In this document: positions 32,120-43,758 of the stretch, in pieces
Layout: every line of letters begins with the position of its first letter
How positions within the stretch are numbered: position 1 is the stretch's first letter
Source of the DNA: Larix kaempferi
Lineage: Eukaryota > Streptophyta > Pinopsida > Pinales > Pinaceae
Assembly: GCA_027924585.1 (NCBI GenBank)
Contig: BSBM01000096.1
Coordinates: 7,501,501-7,565,500 of the forward strand
Direction: 5' to 3'
Length of the DNA: 64,000 nt
Translations under genes and position numbers: made by a program
Notes under the pieces: generated by a model
What the model was told of the DNA's origin: nothing
Databases searched by the model: none
The model's input: the letters and a program-made list of their open reading frames with translations, nothing else

Positions 32120-35100
32120 CAGCTGGGCATTGCACTCGAATGTTTCCATTTCATTCCAAGGATACCGGTTTCCTGATCAAGTGCTCCACATCATCGATTT
32201 TGACCTCTTCGAGGAGTTGAATTTGTTGCTAGGATTCTTCAAATTTATGCTCAATTTCCTCTATCTTCAACATTGGAGGGAAAGCATCTTCAATGAGTTC
32301 CATGGCAGGAAACTGAAGACTTTCCATAACATTATCTGCTGCATACCATCGCCTACTACACATGGCTTGCGCTCTCTTGAGAATACCCTCAACCGACTCA
32401 TTGAGTTCGAGCCAAGTATTCAATGCACCCCTAATCTTCTTCAATTGAAAATTGTTAAGCATAGGGAAACATTCTAGAGTGTCCTTGATATATCTCTGCC
32501 ACTCATTAATGTTTTCATTTTCCTTAGAAGCTTCCAACCTTTGGTCTTTCTGTTCTTCAAGGGCACTAAAAATCTTACCGAAGGTGATATGAGTCTCCCT
32601 GATCTCATCCAGGGTTAAAAATAGATTCTCCAAAAACTCATGATACTCTTTGTTGATTTGAATGGCCAAGTCATTGAATTCTTGAGATGACAACTTAAAG
32701 AAAGTAGATGAGGTTGCACTTGTAGTTGCATCCTCACATTGCTTTTGCAGTAAGGCTATATTTTGAGTGTTAGCATAATTCTCAGCTTGTACATTTTGAA
32801 GTTCAGCCTACAGAGAGCTTTTGCTTCACTCCACATCTCCTAAACTATCTTCCCATATTCTCCTGAGATCATTAACATAAATCTCATGATCTTCCTTGGT
32901 CTTCACCAATTCTTCTATTAACCTTTCCAATTCTTCTTTCTTCTTATCAATTTCCCTACTAAGTATCTGGACTGAATCAAGATTTGCACCAGCAAATGCT
33001 CCTAAGGCTGTAGTTGTTTCAATTGCTCCTCTCTGGGGGTCATTTTCCTGCTGAGTCCATACTATTTGGTTAGGGATAGATACTTCCAATTCACCTTGAT
33101 CCATGCTCCTCTTCTTACCTCTCTTTACCACTGCTTTATTTTCCTTGTTGTAGAAATAATGCCCAAGAGGGACTACCTCATCATCTTCTTATTCAGTTAT
33201 TATCTCAGAAGTAATTGAAATTACATTCTCTGTAGAAACCAATGAAGGATTTTAAGTGGCCATTGGATTAGGCATGCGCACGGTAACTTGAGGAATAGCC
33301 ATAAGGGTAGAGATAGTTTGAGGAAATGATGTAACAGGAGTAGGAGAAGGGATTGAAATGTAAGCTTCAGAAAGAGGAACTTGATCATCATTAGCAAATG
33401 GTGATAATCGAGAAGGGGTTGAGGGTGACTCATTCTCGGTAGGTAATGATGAAGTAGATATGGGTAATTGTAGGGCGATAGTTGAATACTAGAATTCTGC
33501 AAAATAGATGAAGGGATGGTAATAGAAACTGAGTTACCAGGAAAAGGGGTGGCTCTAGAAGTCAGAGTATGAAACAATTGGGAAATGGACAATGAGGGCA
33601 ACACCCCTGTAGGAAAAGTAGAAAGATCCTCAATGGAAGAAAGTAATAGAGATGAAGTTAAAGCATTAGGTGTAGTGGTGAGTTCCAATACCTGTTGACT
33701 AGGATTAGAATGATCCATTTCAATAATATCCAACAAGTCTGTGATTTCCTGTGAGTTGTCAATCACTTCCCCAGTGATTTCTTCAATAACCTTGTCAGTC
33801 ACCTTCTTAGTAACTTCTTCAGTCACTTGAAATGCAGAATATGGCTCATGTTCCACATCACTATCAATGAGATCAACAGTAGGGACTTTTGATGTAGAAA
33901 CCTGAACTTTCTATCTCTTGAGAGGGTTAAGCTTAACCATTTTCAAATCATCAACTACCTACAAAGCTGCAGCAGTCACTTGAACATCCATAGGGAGCTT
34001 AGGTTGTTCCACTGTCCGAGTGCCCAATACTGAAGTCAATTTTGCTAACTGTTGCTGAGAATCATGAGAGGTCTGCAATAAATCTTTTACTTGCTCAGCT
34101 ATTTTCATATGAGGAGGAATCTCCATGGGGGCTTTACCTTTATCTCCATCTCTATAGGTAAGCATCAGAGGGGCATGAGCTTGTTGGCTTAGCTTTTGTC
34201 TTTTATCACTTCTAACTTGCTCAATGAGATTCAATTCCATTGTTCTTTGCCTGTAGACTTGAGTTTTTATTTCTTTCTGATAGAACATGATCTGTTGTTG
34301 TTCATCTAAGCTCTTGGCCCTTGCCAATACTTAATAAAAATTATTCACTCCTTGGTATATGGAATCGTTTGGGTGTTCTTCATGGACATAGTCCATTTTC
34401 ATGTGATAATGCTTGAAATGTGCATCCAGTAACTTCTTAGGATCATGCTTTCTTTTGGGGGCTTTACCTAACCTCAAAGGATCCAATTGATCACCAAGCA
34501 CTGCAGCCTAGGTTTAGGTAGGGATAAATAATGGCCCAAGATTTAAAGAGAATTTAGGCCAACCCCTCTTTTTAGGACCAGTGAGCTTCTTGTAGACCAC
34601 ATCAGTGATAATCTAATAAGAAACCTCTTGAATGACCAACTTGTCAAACACTATTCTGGGAAGAAGGTGAATAGTGTCACTTCCCCAGACTCTGATATAT
34701 GAGAAGGACTCATAAACATACCAATCACCAATCATGTTGATGAAAGTTCTGGCATCAGATGAAAAGGAGGGAGCTTCATGCTTGAATATTTGGAAATAAA
34801 CAGTGCCCATGAAATGGTCATGAATGTCATAAAGCAGGGGCACATAATTGCTTTCCCACAATGCTGAGTGATATATATGGATGGGTGGAGCTTCAGTAGT
34901 CCAATTCCACCTTAAGTTAGGATATTGAAATTCAGAGCAGAAGACATCAAGAACGAAGGCTGATAAGTTAAAATGTGGCTTTCTTAAGGAAGGCGCCTTC
35001 TGATAGTCTTGAATTGTTGTTTTAAGCTCTGAAGACAAGATAGATTCCCAAGGGAAATATTCTCCTCTTGTCAAGACATGGTGAGCAATGGGAGCCCATT

Positions 35101-35683
35101 CAGCTTTAAAAACTGAGCAATTGGGAAGGCCAAATAGCCTGCAGAGCATGGATGCCAATAAGGAGTATGGTTGTTTGAACCAAGCAATTGGGTAAAGGTT
35201 ATTAGCCTTCGGCACAAAATTACTGGGTTTAATCATCCATGACTTCATCATTTCATAAAAATTGTATCTGTTTTTGGAGGATTGAATGAAATCAGTGCTA
35301 AGGATTTGTACAGTCGGCTTGAGGGAAAAAGCACTAATAAAAACTTTAGGATGGAAGGTTGCCAATTGTGACCCTGTATTTTCATTAAACGACCGGTCCT
35401 TAGGGTTAGTGTTTTCAACAATCCATTTGACAAGGTCTATATAAGGTAGGAGAACAGGGAGAGCAGTAATGGCATGGATTTGGGAAGCCCTAATTTTTTC
35501 ATACATAGGTCGGTCTTCCTTGATGTCCGAAAGTTCATCATTGTTAAAGATAGAAAATATTTTGGCTGATTCCATTTGGTAGGTTTCAGTGACCCTTTCA
35601 CTAGTGTCTGAGAAGATGCCAAAATTGGGGTCTTTGGTGGGTGAATCTTTGTGAAGTTCCTTGGACCGGGTATTGCGAGTCAT
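32120..35683 (-). pseudogene. LTR-embedded gene, copy in Giant-1 5' LTR
   Basis: An unrecognised protein. The best-preserved segment is open from the ATG at 35683 (MTRNTRSKELHKDSPTKDP) to a stop at 34613, about 356 codons. It includes QLATFHPKVFISAF, MMKSWMIKPSNFV, CRLFGLPNCSVFKAEWAPIA, FPWESILSSEL and ALWESNYVPLLYDIHDHF. Translation resumes past the stop with DVVYKKLTGPKKRGWPKF. Decayed frames follow: a Gln/Lys-rich part (33959-34327), a Ser/Thr-rich part (33221-33856), a coiled coil (32826-33131, ILSREIDKKKEELERLIEEL) and a C-terminal helical domain (32229-32693). The total is about 1,190 codons. No RNase H, RT, integrase or zinc motif is present. Plausible roles are an accessory or Gag-like structural protein; this is a guess. 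Confidence 0.7.
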
Positions 35684-35900
35684 TTGGGCAAAGCTTGAAA
35701 ATTCTGATAAATACAAAAAAAAAAAGAAAAAAAGAAAGAAAGAGATAGAAAACCGTAAATAGCAAATGCAAACATGACAGCAAACCAACCTGTAAATGAC
35801 TGAAAATTCGTGAAGGTGACCTTGGTAAGAAATCGACAGTAAAATCCATGTAGGAGCGTAAATTTCCAATAGTAAAAATGATAATGAAAATAGAAAAATC

Positions 35901-35910
35901 GTGTATTTAT
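35901..35910 (-). promoter_or_regulatory. TATA-like element upstream of LTR gene (5' LTR copy)
   Basis: Minus strand ATAAATACAC, about 220 bp upstream of the ATG at 35683 and about 790 bp from the LTR edge. Its placement would make U3 about 0.8 kb and leave the gene in the transcribed R-U5 part of the LTR. Inferred only. Confidence 0.4.
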
Positions 35911-36019
35911 GGTTTTTTTGGTCGAATCAAATCTGAACCGTAGATTTAAAAGAAATGAACGGTTGAGATTAGCCCATGTGGGATGCAGGATTGGGTTCAT
36001 AAGTTCAAAAACCAAATTT

Positions 36020-36480
36020 TATTAAAAATTCCCGAAATCGCAATCTAAAATTATGGGTTGCGGGTTTCGGGTTTTACAAATTTTGCAAAATGAAAAAAAG
36101 TGTTTCCGAATTCCACAACCCGAAATTCCGGATTTCAGGTTTTGGAAATGAAAACAAACATTGAAAATTGAATAAATTTTTCTGCAACCTGCAATCTGCA
36201 ATTTGTGGGTTGCGGTTTTCGGAAAAACACAAAGCGATTTATTAGCGTAACGAGTTTCCGCAATCCGAAATCCATAATTTCGGGTTTCGGGTTGTGGAAT
36301 CGGAATTTCAAAAATATTCACACAGTCTTCCTGCAACCCGCAATTTCGAGTTGCAAGTTTCGGGTTGACGAATTTCCAAATGAGAAAACAAACAATTCCC
36401 ACAATCCGCAATTGGGGGATTGCGGTATTTCGGGATTACAAGATTTCAAAATTTCAGGATTTCAGGATTTGCAGTAGAAA
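36020..36480. repeat. GC-rich inverted/direct motif block in Giant-1 U3 (5' LTR)
   Basis: Same architecture as 23050-23520: TTGCGGGTTTCGGGTTTT, CACAACCCGAAATTCCGG and GCAACCCGCAATTTCG alternate in both orientations. Confidence 0.7.
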
Positions 36481-36703
36481 ATTATCTTTGGCAAAGAAAG
36501 TAAGGTTTTCTAAAAATCAAGAAAACAACCAGAAACTTGTAAATTTTCAAAGGAAGAAATAGTGATAAGTAAATAAACCAAACCAAGGGTATGATGTCAT
36601 AGCAATCCAAAATTTAAAACTTACCTAAATACCTTTATATTTACATAATGGGGCTCCCATGGTCAAAATGAAGCATGGGATCTATTGTACCTACAACACT
36701 CTT

Positions 36704-37719
36704 CTAACCTCATCCATTAGGGATCATTCTATTATATGTATATTTTACACCCTTGATGTGAGAAACATGAATATAAGGTACTCCTAGTCAAAATCAATGA
36801 AACAAGTGACTCTAGATCAGTTGTTTCCATGCTTATACAAATGTTGTTGCACTTTTACTTAAATAAAATTTAAATCCTCACAATTATCCTAAAGAGAAAA
36901 TGAGAATAGCCACAGATGTAATGTACAAGAACCAAAAGTTAAAACCACATCTCAAAATCCCTAAATCAGGGAAGAAATCTCAAGAATGAGAAAATCCACG
37001 AGGAAATATCATGGATGGACAACATTTGTGTGGAATTCATGCACTCTTAGCTTCGACCTTGTCACCTCTATAGCTTATAAAATGGATATCCATGGCTATT
37101 ATATGGATATAGAGCAAAGAGATAGCAAGCAACCAAGTGCTAAGAGAATTTAGAGAAAGTGAAGGAAGTCAGAAGCTCACGTATTTTTTTGTTGAGAAGA
37201 GGTTTCAACTTACTTCCTTGGATATGCAAGAATATTTAGTGCCGACCCAAATATCACTAGATTGATTCATCCATGTTACATAAGAGACCATACATCACCA
37301 TAAACAAAGATTAAAAGTGTGTGGTTAAGGGCAGAGGATCAAGATCTTACGTGAAGGAGATATGGTGGACATAAATGAGTTATTCACATTGCTATATATA
37401 TGTTTTCTTTTCATATTAATAAGATAACCCTCCCCTCAAATACTTTTCATTTATCGTATGTTTAATGGTGTTATTTGGATGAGGACTTTGTTATTTGATG
37501 TAGTTTAAATTCATATACTTGCTTGTTGTTAATATTCAAATCAATTTGCGAAAGGATTTTGTTTGATATGTGTAAAGGTATAGGTACATCATCATTGTGA
37601 TCAGAAAAATGATTGGATCTCCTAGTAACATCAAATGACTGGGAGAAATAAGTTCCACCTCTTTCTTCCTCTCTTTTATTTAGACATATATATAAACTTA
37701 CATGTAGTTTCATGGAATG
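36704..37719. other. Spacer, possible decayed LTR, no gene
   Basis: No coding motif. A TATA-like GCTTATAAAATGG (37073-37085) followed by AGCAAGAGA-type purine sequence resembles an LTR promoter. With no partner copy and no clear ends I do not call an element. Confidence 0.4.
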
Positions 37720-39860
37720 AACATAAAAGTCTACCCTCTTGATTGCTAGAGAGATTGACCCATTCTTTGGCGAATCAAGCTTTGGTGGATTATTAGAACA
37801 ACATTTGTCTCATATGGCCCATTTGTTTCCTCACATAACTATAGTCATGATCCTAAGATTTATCACTAGTATATTAAACCTCTTATAGGAACTCATATCC
37901 CACTTAGAGATCAAAGATCCATTTTAAATGTCTTATGTGGTTCCTTGGATCCATGTTAATGGACAAATCCTTAAAATGTTTATATATGATTTAAGGCCCT
38001 TTATTTCTTCTTAACATGTTTAAGACCCCAATATCCTTCCTTTGTGCACAAAACCTGCTAATGGAATCCATATCCTAAGTGAAGGCTAAACATCCTCTCT
38101 AAAGGGAATGTATAGTGGTTTGAGGACTTGCTCATGGATAAGGAGCCTTAAAATATTTATTTGGGTCCTAATATCCTTTATTATCTCCCATGACCATGGT
38201 CAAGGTATCGAGACCCATCCATTAAATCTAAAAATTTCAATTGTTCCCATATCTAATTTGGAGGTAAAAAAATTACATCTAGATGGTTTATGTGGTGTTT
38301 CTAGGTATCCATAATGGATTATGAATCATAAAAGATTAATTTAGATCATATGAACCTTGTTTTCATGTAATGACCATGGTTAATTTCCCAAAACCCATGG
38401 TGGTATGAAAAAAATCTTAATGATTCTCTTATCCCTTTGAGATGCTGCTAATCTAGGCTTATGTGCTGGTTGCAGGTTTATTTTAGGGACTAGGGTCATA
38501 TAAAATCCATTTTCATCCAAAGTCCCAGGAGTCATCTCTTTTGTGAAAAAACTCCTAATGGTATCCATATCCCACTCAAGCACAAAGGTACCTTTGATAG
38601 GGTTTTCTAGAATTTTGAGGAATATTTCATATCCCATAATACCTATAAGATTAATTTAGGTGTTAGGGACATTATTTTCCTCCCTCAATCATGGTGAATC
38701 CCTTTCCATACCCATCCCTACTGTGAAAATACTCCTAACGGTGCTCCTATCATATTCATATGGAAAATATCACTTTTAGACATGTGTGTTGTATTTCAAG
38801 GCCTTTATCATTTTGCATTAGCCCCAAAATATTCATTTGTTTTTAATTACCATGATTTCTCTCCCAACCATGGCTAAGGCCTTAAGACCCATCCACAATG
38901 CACAAAACATTGTAATGGTACCCATATAGCACTTGAAGGATAACAATCCTCTATAGAGGACATATTATGTGGATAACATTATTTATGGCCATTTATTCCT
39001 AAAGGATTCATCTAGGACCAAAGGACTTTGATATCCTTCCTTGACCATAGTTAATGCATTGAAACCCATCCCTACCACAAAATTCTTCATAATGGTACCC
39101 ATATTCTACTTGCAAGCCAAAGATCACCTCTAGAGGTCTTCTAGTTTGGGGTCATGTTGATGACCAATGAGTCCCATAGATCAATTTATGGTGTAAGGCC
39201 CTTATTTTCTTCCCTTTACTAGGATAAAGACCTTTAGATCCATCCCTAATACACAAAATATTTTAAATGCATCTATATCCCACTTGTATGCTTCATATCC
39301 GATTTAAATGGTTTATTGTGTGGCTTAAGGCCTTTATCACGGCCTATTGGCTCAAGAAGCTTAATTTAGGGCCTATTTTTATTAATGTCTCTTTCAGAAA
39401 TGATCTGAGAGTAATCCTTAGTGCAAAAACCTCATATTGGAACTCATATCTCACTTTAAGGAAAATGATATCCTATACAAATCATGTTTTATGGTTTGTG
39501 GCCTTATTCATCGTCCTTCATCCCTTGAAGATTTATATAGGGCCTAAGGGCCTTATTCCCCCCCACACATATTGGAAAGGCCTCGAGACCTATCATTTCA
39601 ATCCAAAGCATTATAGGAGTAACCATACTCCACTTGGAGGATGGGTATCAACTTTAGAGGGCCCGTGTGGTGGTTTGAAGCCTTAGAAGCTTAATTTAGA
39701 GCATAATTCCCATGTTTTCCTCCCCTTACAATATTTAAGTCCTTGAAACCCATCCATCATCTGAAAATACTCTTAATAACGCCCATATTACCAATGGAGG
39801 TTCAATATCCACCTTAGAGAGACTATGTGGTGGCATGAGGTATCAATCATGACCCATACA
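37720..39860 (+). repeat. Diverged tandem array, about 12 monomers of about 175 bp
   Basis: The word CATATCCCACTT or a clear variant recurs at about 37894, 38069, 38248, 38429, 38566, 38747, 38923, 39100, 39274, 39445, 39624 and 39784. Spacings are 175, 179, 181, 137, 181, 176, 177, 174, 171, 179 and 160 bp. Between these anchors each monomer also has CAAAAC(A/C)T..TAATGG.A, ..TAGAGG..TATGTGGT, GG(C)CTTTATCA, TTAATTTAGGG and TTCCTCCCTT..CCATGGT in the same order. Monomers look 25-35% diverged by eye, so this is an old satellite-like array. No protein is encoded. Confidence 0.85.
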
Positions 39861-40674
39861 TTTATTTTATATTATTTTGAAAATAATCAATTATATATGT
39901 AGAAACATAATATAATCATTTAGATCTTTTCAATACATTTCCAATGAGCTAAAGGACTCCAAAAATCAACGTTGAGGTAGAAAGTTATGTCAAAATTTCT
40001 AAAATATTTTATTATTATTAAAAACAATACACAAGTGTTTGAGAATGCATGTGTGTTGTAAATTTGTGTGTTTTTAAGTGCATGTACATTCTATAGTATG
40101 TGCACCTTATTTGAAATTAAATTCCTTTTCGTGAGAGAGTTTCCATTCATCCACGTATTCGCTAACATGGTTGCTTCAAATTTAGGTTTGGTATGATGAT
40201 CCTAATGGTTCAAATTGTAAAACCAATAGAACCTCCATTCTCCAAATGCCTTTAAATATCTTAAACTTTTATATTATTTTTAAATAGGCTACACAAACCC
40301 AATGCCAACGAAATTATACATCCATATAGATTTGACAATGTAGATTCCAAATATATAAAAATTTTAAAAAAGTAATATTGTTTTAGTATTTTTAATTTAT
40401 TTTTGTCTTGATATATATCAAAATATTAAAATACAAATATCTCTTGTTCCTACTATATCCTTTTATTTCCTTGCCCATTTTCAAAAGAAATTATATGTTG
40501 AACTAGATTAGACCGAGGCCCACAATCTAATTAAATATAAAAAACTATTTGATTATGTTAGGAACCAACTACTCCAGTCTTGAGTAACAAACAACTAATT
40601 GTTTTTAGGGCTATAATTAATTTCAAAATTTTAAAAAATAATATGTAAAATTAACATTAAAATCTTGGAAGACT
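39861..40674. other. AT-rich spacer
   Basis: No gene or repeat array seen; long A/T runs, for example around 40360-40420. Confidence 0.5.
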
Positions 40675-41630
40675 GTTACACCAAAATCTCGTCATCATGA
40701 GTCATGTGTCATCTCCATTCCTTAATCCCTCAAGTTACCTAGGATAAAATATTAGAAGGGAGGTTGTTGTCCTTTCCCTTTACCTTTTGCAGTCACCCTG
40801 ACGCACCCTGCCTTCAGGCAAGGAGTGTTGAACTCAAGGTGACACCCTCTGCACCTTAGCAGAGTGCGTTGCTGACACAGTGTGCCTTTGTATAGAGCGC
40901 GGTGATCTACTTCATGCAATATGCGTCAGAGTTCATTAAAGTGGATAAAAGGAAACTTTAAGCAATTTATCGAAGCTTGGTGATGTGGAGGCTTATCCAT
41001 AGATGCTTGGATAGGTGGCTCTCAATCCCCTAACCTAGTGGGATGATCTCTTAGACCTATCCCCTAAATAATCAACCTATTCTATCCCTTTAGCCCTATA
41101 TATACAACCCCCCTCTCCATTGTTGAGGGAGGAAGGATTATGCACCCTCATGTTGGTGGAATTCACTCGGGATCATCTTCTTCATCCATAAGAAGTTAGG
41201 AGGCTTTGGATCTTTGAGAAAAGATCGCTCATGTTGGAGTCATGACGTCAAAGCTTTGGTTGTAACTCCTCTCACTTTGTATCTGCTGCAATTTACATTA
41301 ATATAAACATATTTCCATAAATGTGTTATGTCTTGTAATATCATTTATGATTTGCTTCTTTGACCGCTTATCTAGTTAAATTCGTAGATATATGCTTTCA
41401 CATCGTTTGCTTGTTTTCATTTCTTCTATCTTGTTTTTCCATCGGATATCGAAGGATTGAAAGTAAATCAAGCAAAGAGGAAGGGATTGTGATCACAGGG
41501 TAATTCATCTATCCTGCAATCTATTCTAACTAGGAAGTATTTTATGTTGTGTACTCTTTTGTGCTAGATATATACCATTTAGGTCTAGAGAGATCTATTT
41601 CTATCCGCCTTAACATATTGTCTGCACACA
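40675..41630 (+). repeat. Gypsy-B 5' LTR
   Basis: The right edge is fixed by CTGCACACA followed after AAA by a primer site. The left edge is a guess at TGTTACACC (40675). It contains the TATA box at 41097. With no partner, the length (about 956 bp) is uncertain. Confidence 0.6.
41097..41106 (+). promoter_or_regulatory. TATA box of Gypsy-B LTR
   Basis: TATATATACA in the context CCCTATATATACAACCC, about 525 bp before the LTR end. Position and context are typical of a plant LTR promoter. Confidence 0.65.
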
Positions 41631-41633
41631 AAA

Positions 41634-41652
41634 TGGCGACCGTATAGGGGAC
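41634..41652 (+). other. Gypsy-B primer binding site
   Basis: TGGCGACCGTATAGGGGAC, three bases after the LTR. It resembles the tRNA-Asp-type site (TGGCGCCGTTGCCGGGGA) used by Athila-like elements, with several mismatches. Confidence 0.65.
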
Positions 41653-43758
41653 TTATAGCCTGTATCATTGATTGTTTCTTAATTTTCAATTTATTTTGAT
41701 CGAGGGTCTCATTTCCTCTCCTTCCATTGGATCCACCCACTAGTGAGTCTTTGGGTTATCCAGACTCTTCTTGGGATTACCATTAGACCTTTTTCCTTTT
41801 TATTCTTGAAGTATTTTTATTTTTTGTGATTTGGATCCCGCCCTACGCACCTAGGTTGTTTATCCTTCATGTCAGTGTGTTTATGACACTTATTTATGGC
41901 TACCAACTTGCGTCTCTAATGCTAACTTTCTGTGCGCAAACTGTGCCACTGACGCGACCTACCCTTTCACAGAGTGCATTGTTAGACCATCCAACACCGT
42001 GGTGTACACTTGCAGGGTGCGTTTCCCTGTGTTATTTGGCGCTCGGTACAAAATTCTTCAAGTTGGTTTTTCGTTTGGTTTTTCCTTGAGTTCTATAGAT
42101 TTTTCCTTGTAGTCACAGACACCATAGGTGTAGCATAGTTCATATCTTGGCTTGATTTCAAATTTTAAGTGTCAATTAGGGTTTTTTCCAGCCAGGCAAC
42201 TGCTTTGGTTGCTTTGGGAAATTTCAATCCCATGTTGATCTACTCAGTCTTGTAGCTCTCGATCATTTCATCAGATCTGTTTGATCTGACTTTCGAGCCT
42301 TCTCATTCTTGTTATTGCGATTTTTTGCTTGATTGTGTGTTCTTTGAGTGTTATTGAGATTTAGGGTGATCTTGCTTCTTTGAGAATTCTTCATAATTTA
42401 AAATTTTGCAGTGGTGTATTCTTTCATTTTCTGAACCTAGATCCGGAAACTAGCATCATTCTGGGATCTGTTGAGCGCATCTTTGAAGAAGATTAAACAT
42501 TTCTCATTATCCTCATTTCAAGTTTCATTCTTGAAATTGTTGTGATATTTATCATGCGTTGGAATCTATTATCAAAAGATCTTTGAAAAGTTGTAGAGCA
42601 TCATTATTATCTTGCATTTTCTTAGTTATGAAATCTAGTTTCTCATTTCTCGGAAAATTCCAAGTGCATTAGAACTTTTGCGAAGTTGCAAAGATTGAAT
42701 AATTCTTGCATTTTTTGGATTTCTTCCATTCGTTCAGATTTGTGTTAGAAAAGTGAAGTTGCTGCATCTAAAGAGAATTATCCTTTTCATCTTATTTTTG
42801 ACTCATTTAGATTTGAAAAGTAAAAAAGAAAAACATTTAAGTTTTCGTGTGTGTTATTTTATTGTTTTTGTTGGCTTAGTGAAACGAGTGTTTCATTTGT
42901 ATTTTGGTTGATTTTGAAGTATAGGTACTTGTCTACTTTTACTATCCGAAAAAAAAAGAAGAAATTTCTACTTACCATAGATAGATTTCATCAAAAAGAA
43001 AAGAAACGATTTTCATTTGCATGTACCTTAAGGTTGCATTCTTTTTTAATTCCTGTCTACACTTCATGCATTTGCCTAACTGTAAAAGATGAAATTTAAC
43101 AGTAGTGTTAGGTTAAAAATGTATAGGAACTTGTGTGTTAGTTTAGAGACATTTTATGGCGTCTTTAAGCATGTAAGCTATCATTCTTTTCCTGCACTGC
43201 ATCTCGAGAGCTTGCATTTCTTCCATGTACCGACCAGTATATCGAACTGCCTTTCACGTACCCTTGGGTATATCGAAAGGTACTTCACATATTGAGTAGT
43301 ATATCGGAAGGATCCTATCGTACGGTTGTTTATTAGACAACACCAATACGGATTTGAGCTCCCACATACCTGTGTATATTGAGAGACCCTTCTAGGATTC
43401 CTGTAACTATATGAGTTAACCTATTGGCCATCTTGGCGTGGAAATACACCGAGAATAGCACTCGAGGATCTACTACACACGTGCTTCAGGTAGTCAAGTT
43501 ATACAATCAAGGGTATGGTCCTAATCCTCCTTGGTTAGTGCTCTAAAATATTGGGTTGACTATAATTGTTGGACCCTATGGTATATCATGAGTTGCACCA
43601 CCTTGACAATCCCGCAAGGTTCCAGACTATTGAATCCACACCTATCACATAATTTTGCTTGCAGCTTTAGCTTGTGTAGATATTGGATTGCATTTTTCTT
43701 TTTTGTATAGAAAACACTTAGGAGAAATTTTGGTTCAGCCACTCTAGCTGATCAACAT
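41653..43758 (+). other. Gypsy-B 5' leader
   Basis: A 2.1-kb leader without coding motif. TATATCGAA/GTATATTGA words recur five times at 43225-43385 with roughly 35-bp spacing in part. Long leaders are common in Athila/Tat elements. Confidence 0.6.

Larger units (their letters stand above)
18113..36698 (-). mobile_element. Giant-1, 18.6-kb Ty3/Gypsy element with 5.6-kb LTRs
   Basis: Direct repeats 18113-23739 and 31105-36698 have TGTTGAG...CTACAACA ends and sit inside a perfect 5-bp TSD, CTCTT (18108-18112 and 36699-36703), which proves one insertion unit. The interior on the minus strand runs Gag, protease, an extra RNase H, reverse transcriptase, the usual RNase H and integrase, all decayed. 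By eye the LTRs differ by about 8% over a 340-bp sample, so the insertion is old. Uncommonly, each LTR holds a sense-oriented gene-like region of about 3.6 kb. The motifs and extra RNase H point to the Tat side of the Athila/Tat clade, by inference. Confidence 0.95.
31105..36698 (-). repeat. Giant-1 5' LTR (5.6 kb)
   Basis: 5,594 bp with TGTTGAGTCC...CTACAACA ends; direct partner of 18113-23739. The right edge is followed by the TSD CTCTT. It contains the better-preserved copy of the LTR-embedded gene. Confidence 0.95.

Noticed and set aside
18113-36698. Interpretation of the 5.6-kb repeats as a segmental duplication
   Set aside because: TG...CA ends, a Gypsy gag-pol between them, and a perfect 5-bp CTCTT TSD at the outer edges fit LTRs far better.
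37073-37085. TATA-like promoter GCTTATAAAATGG as evidence of a host gene
   Set aside because: No coding region follows; the next 2 kb is a tandem repeat array. Possibly a decayed solo LTR but without definable ends.
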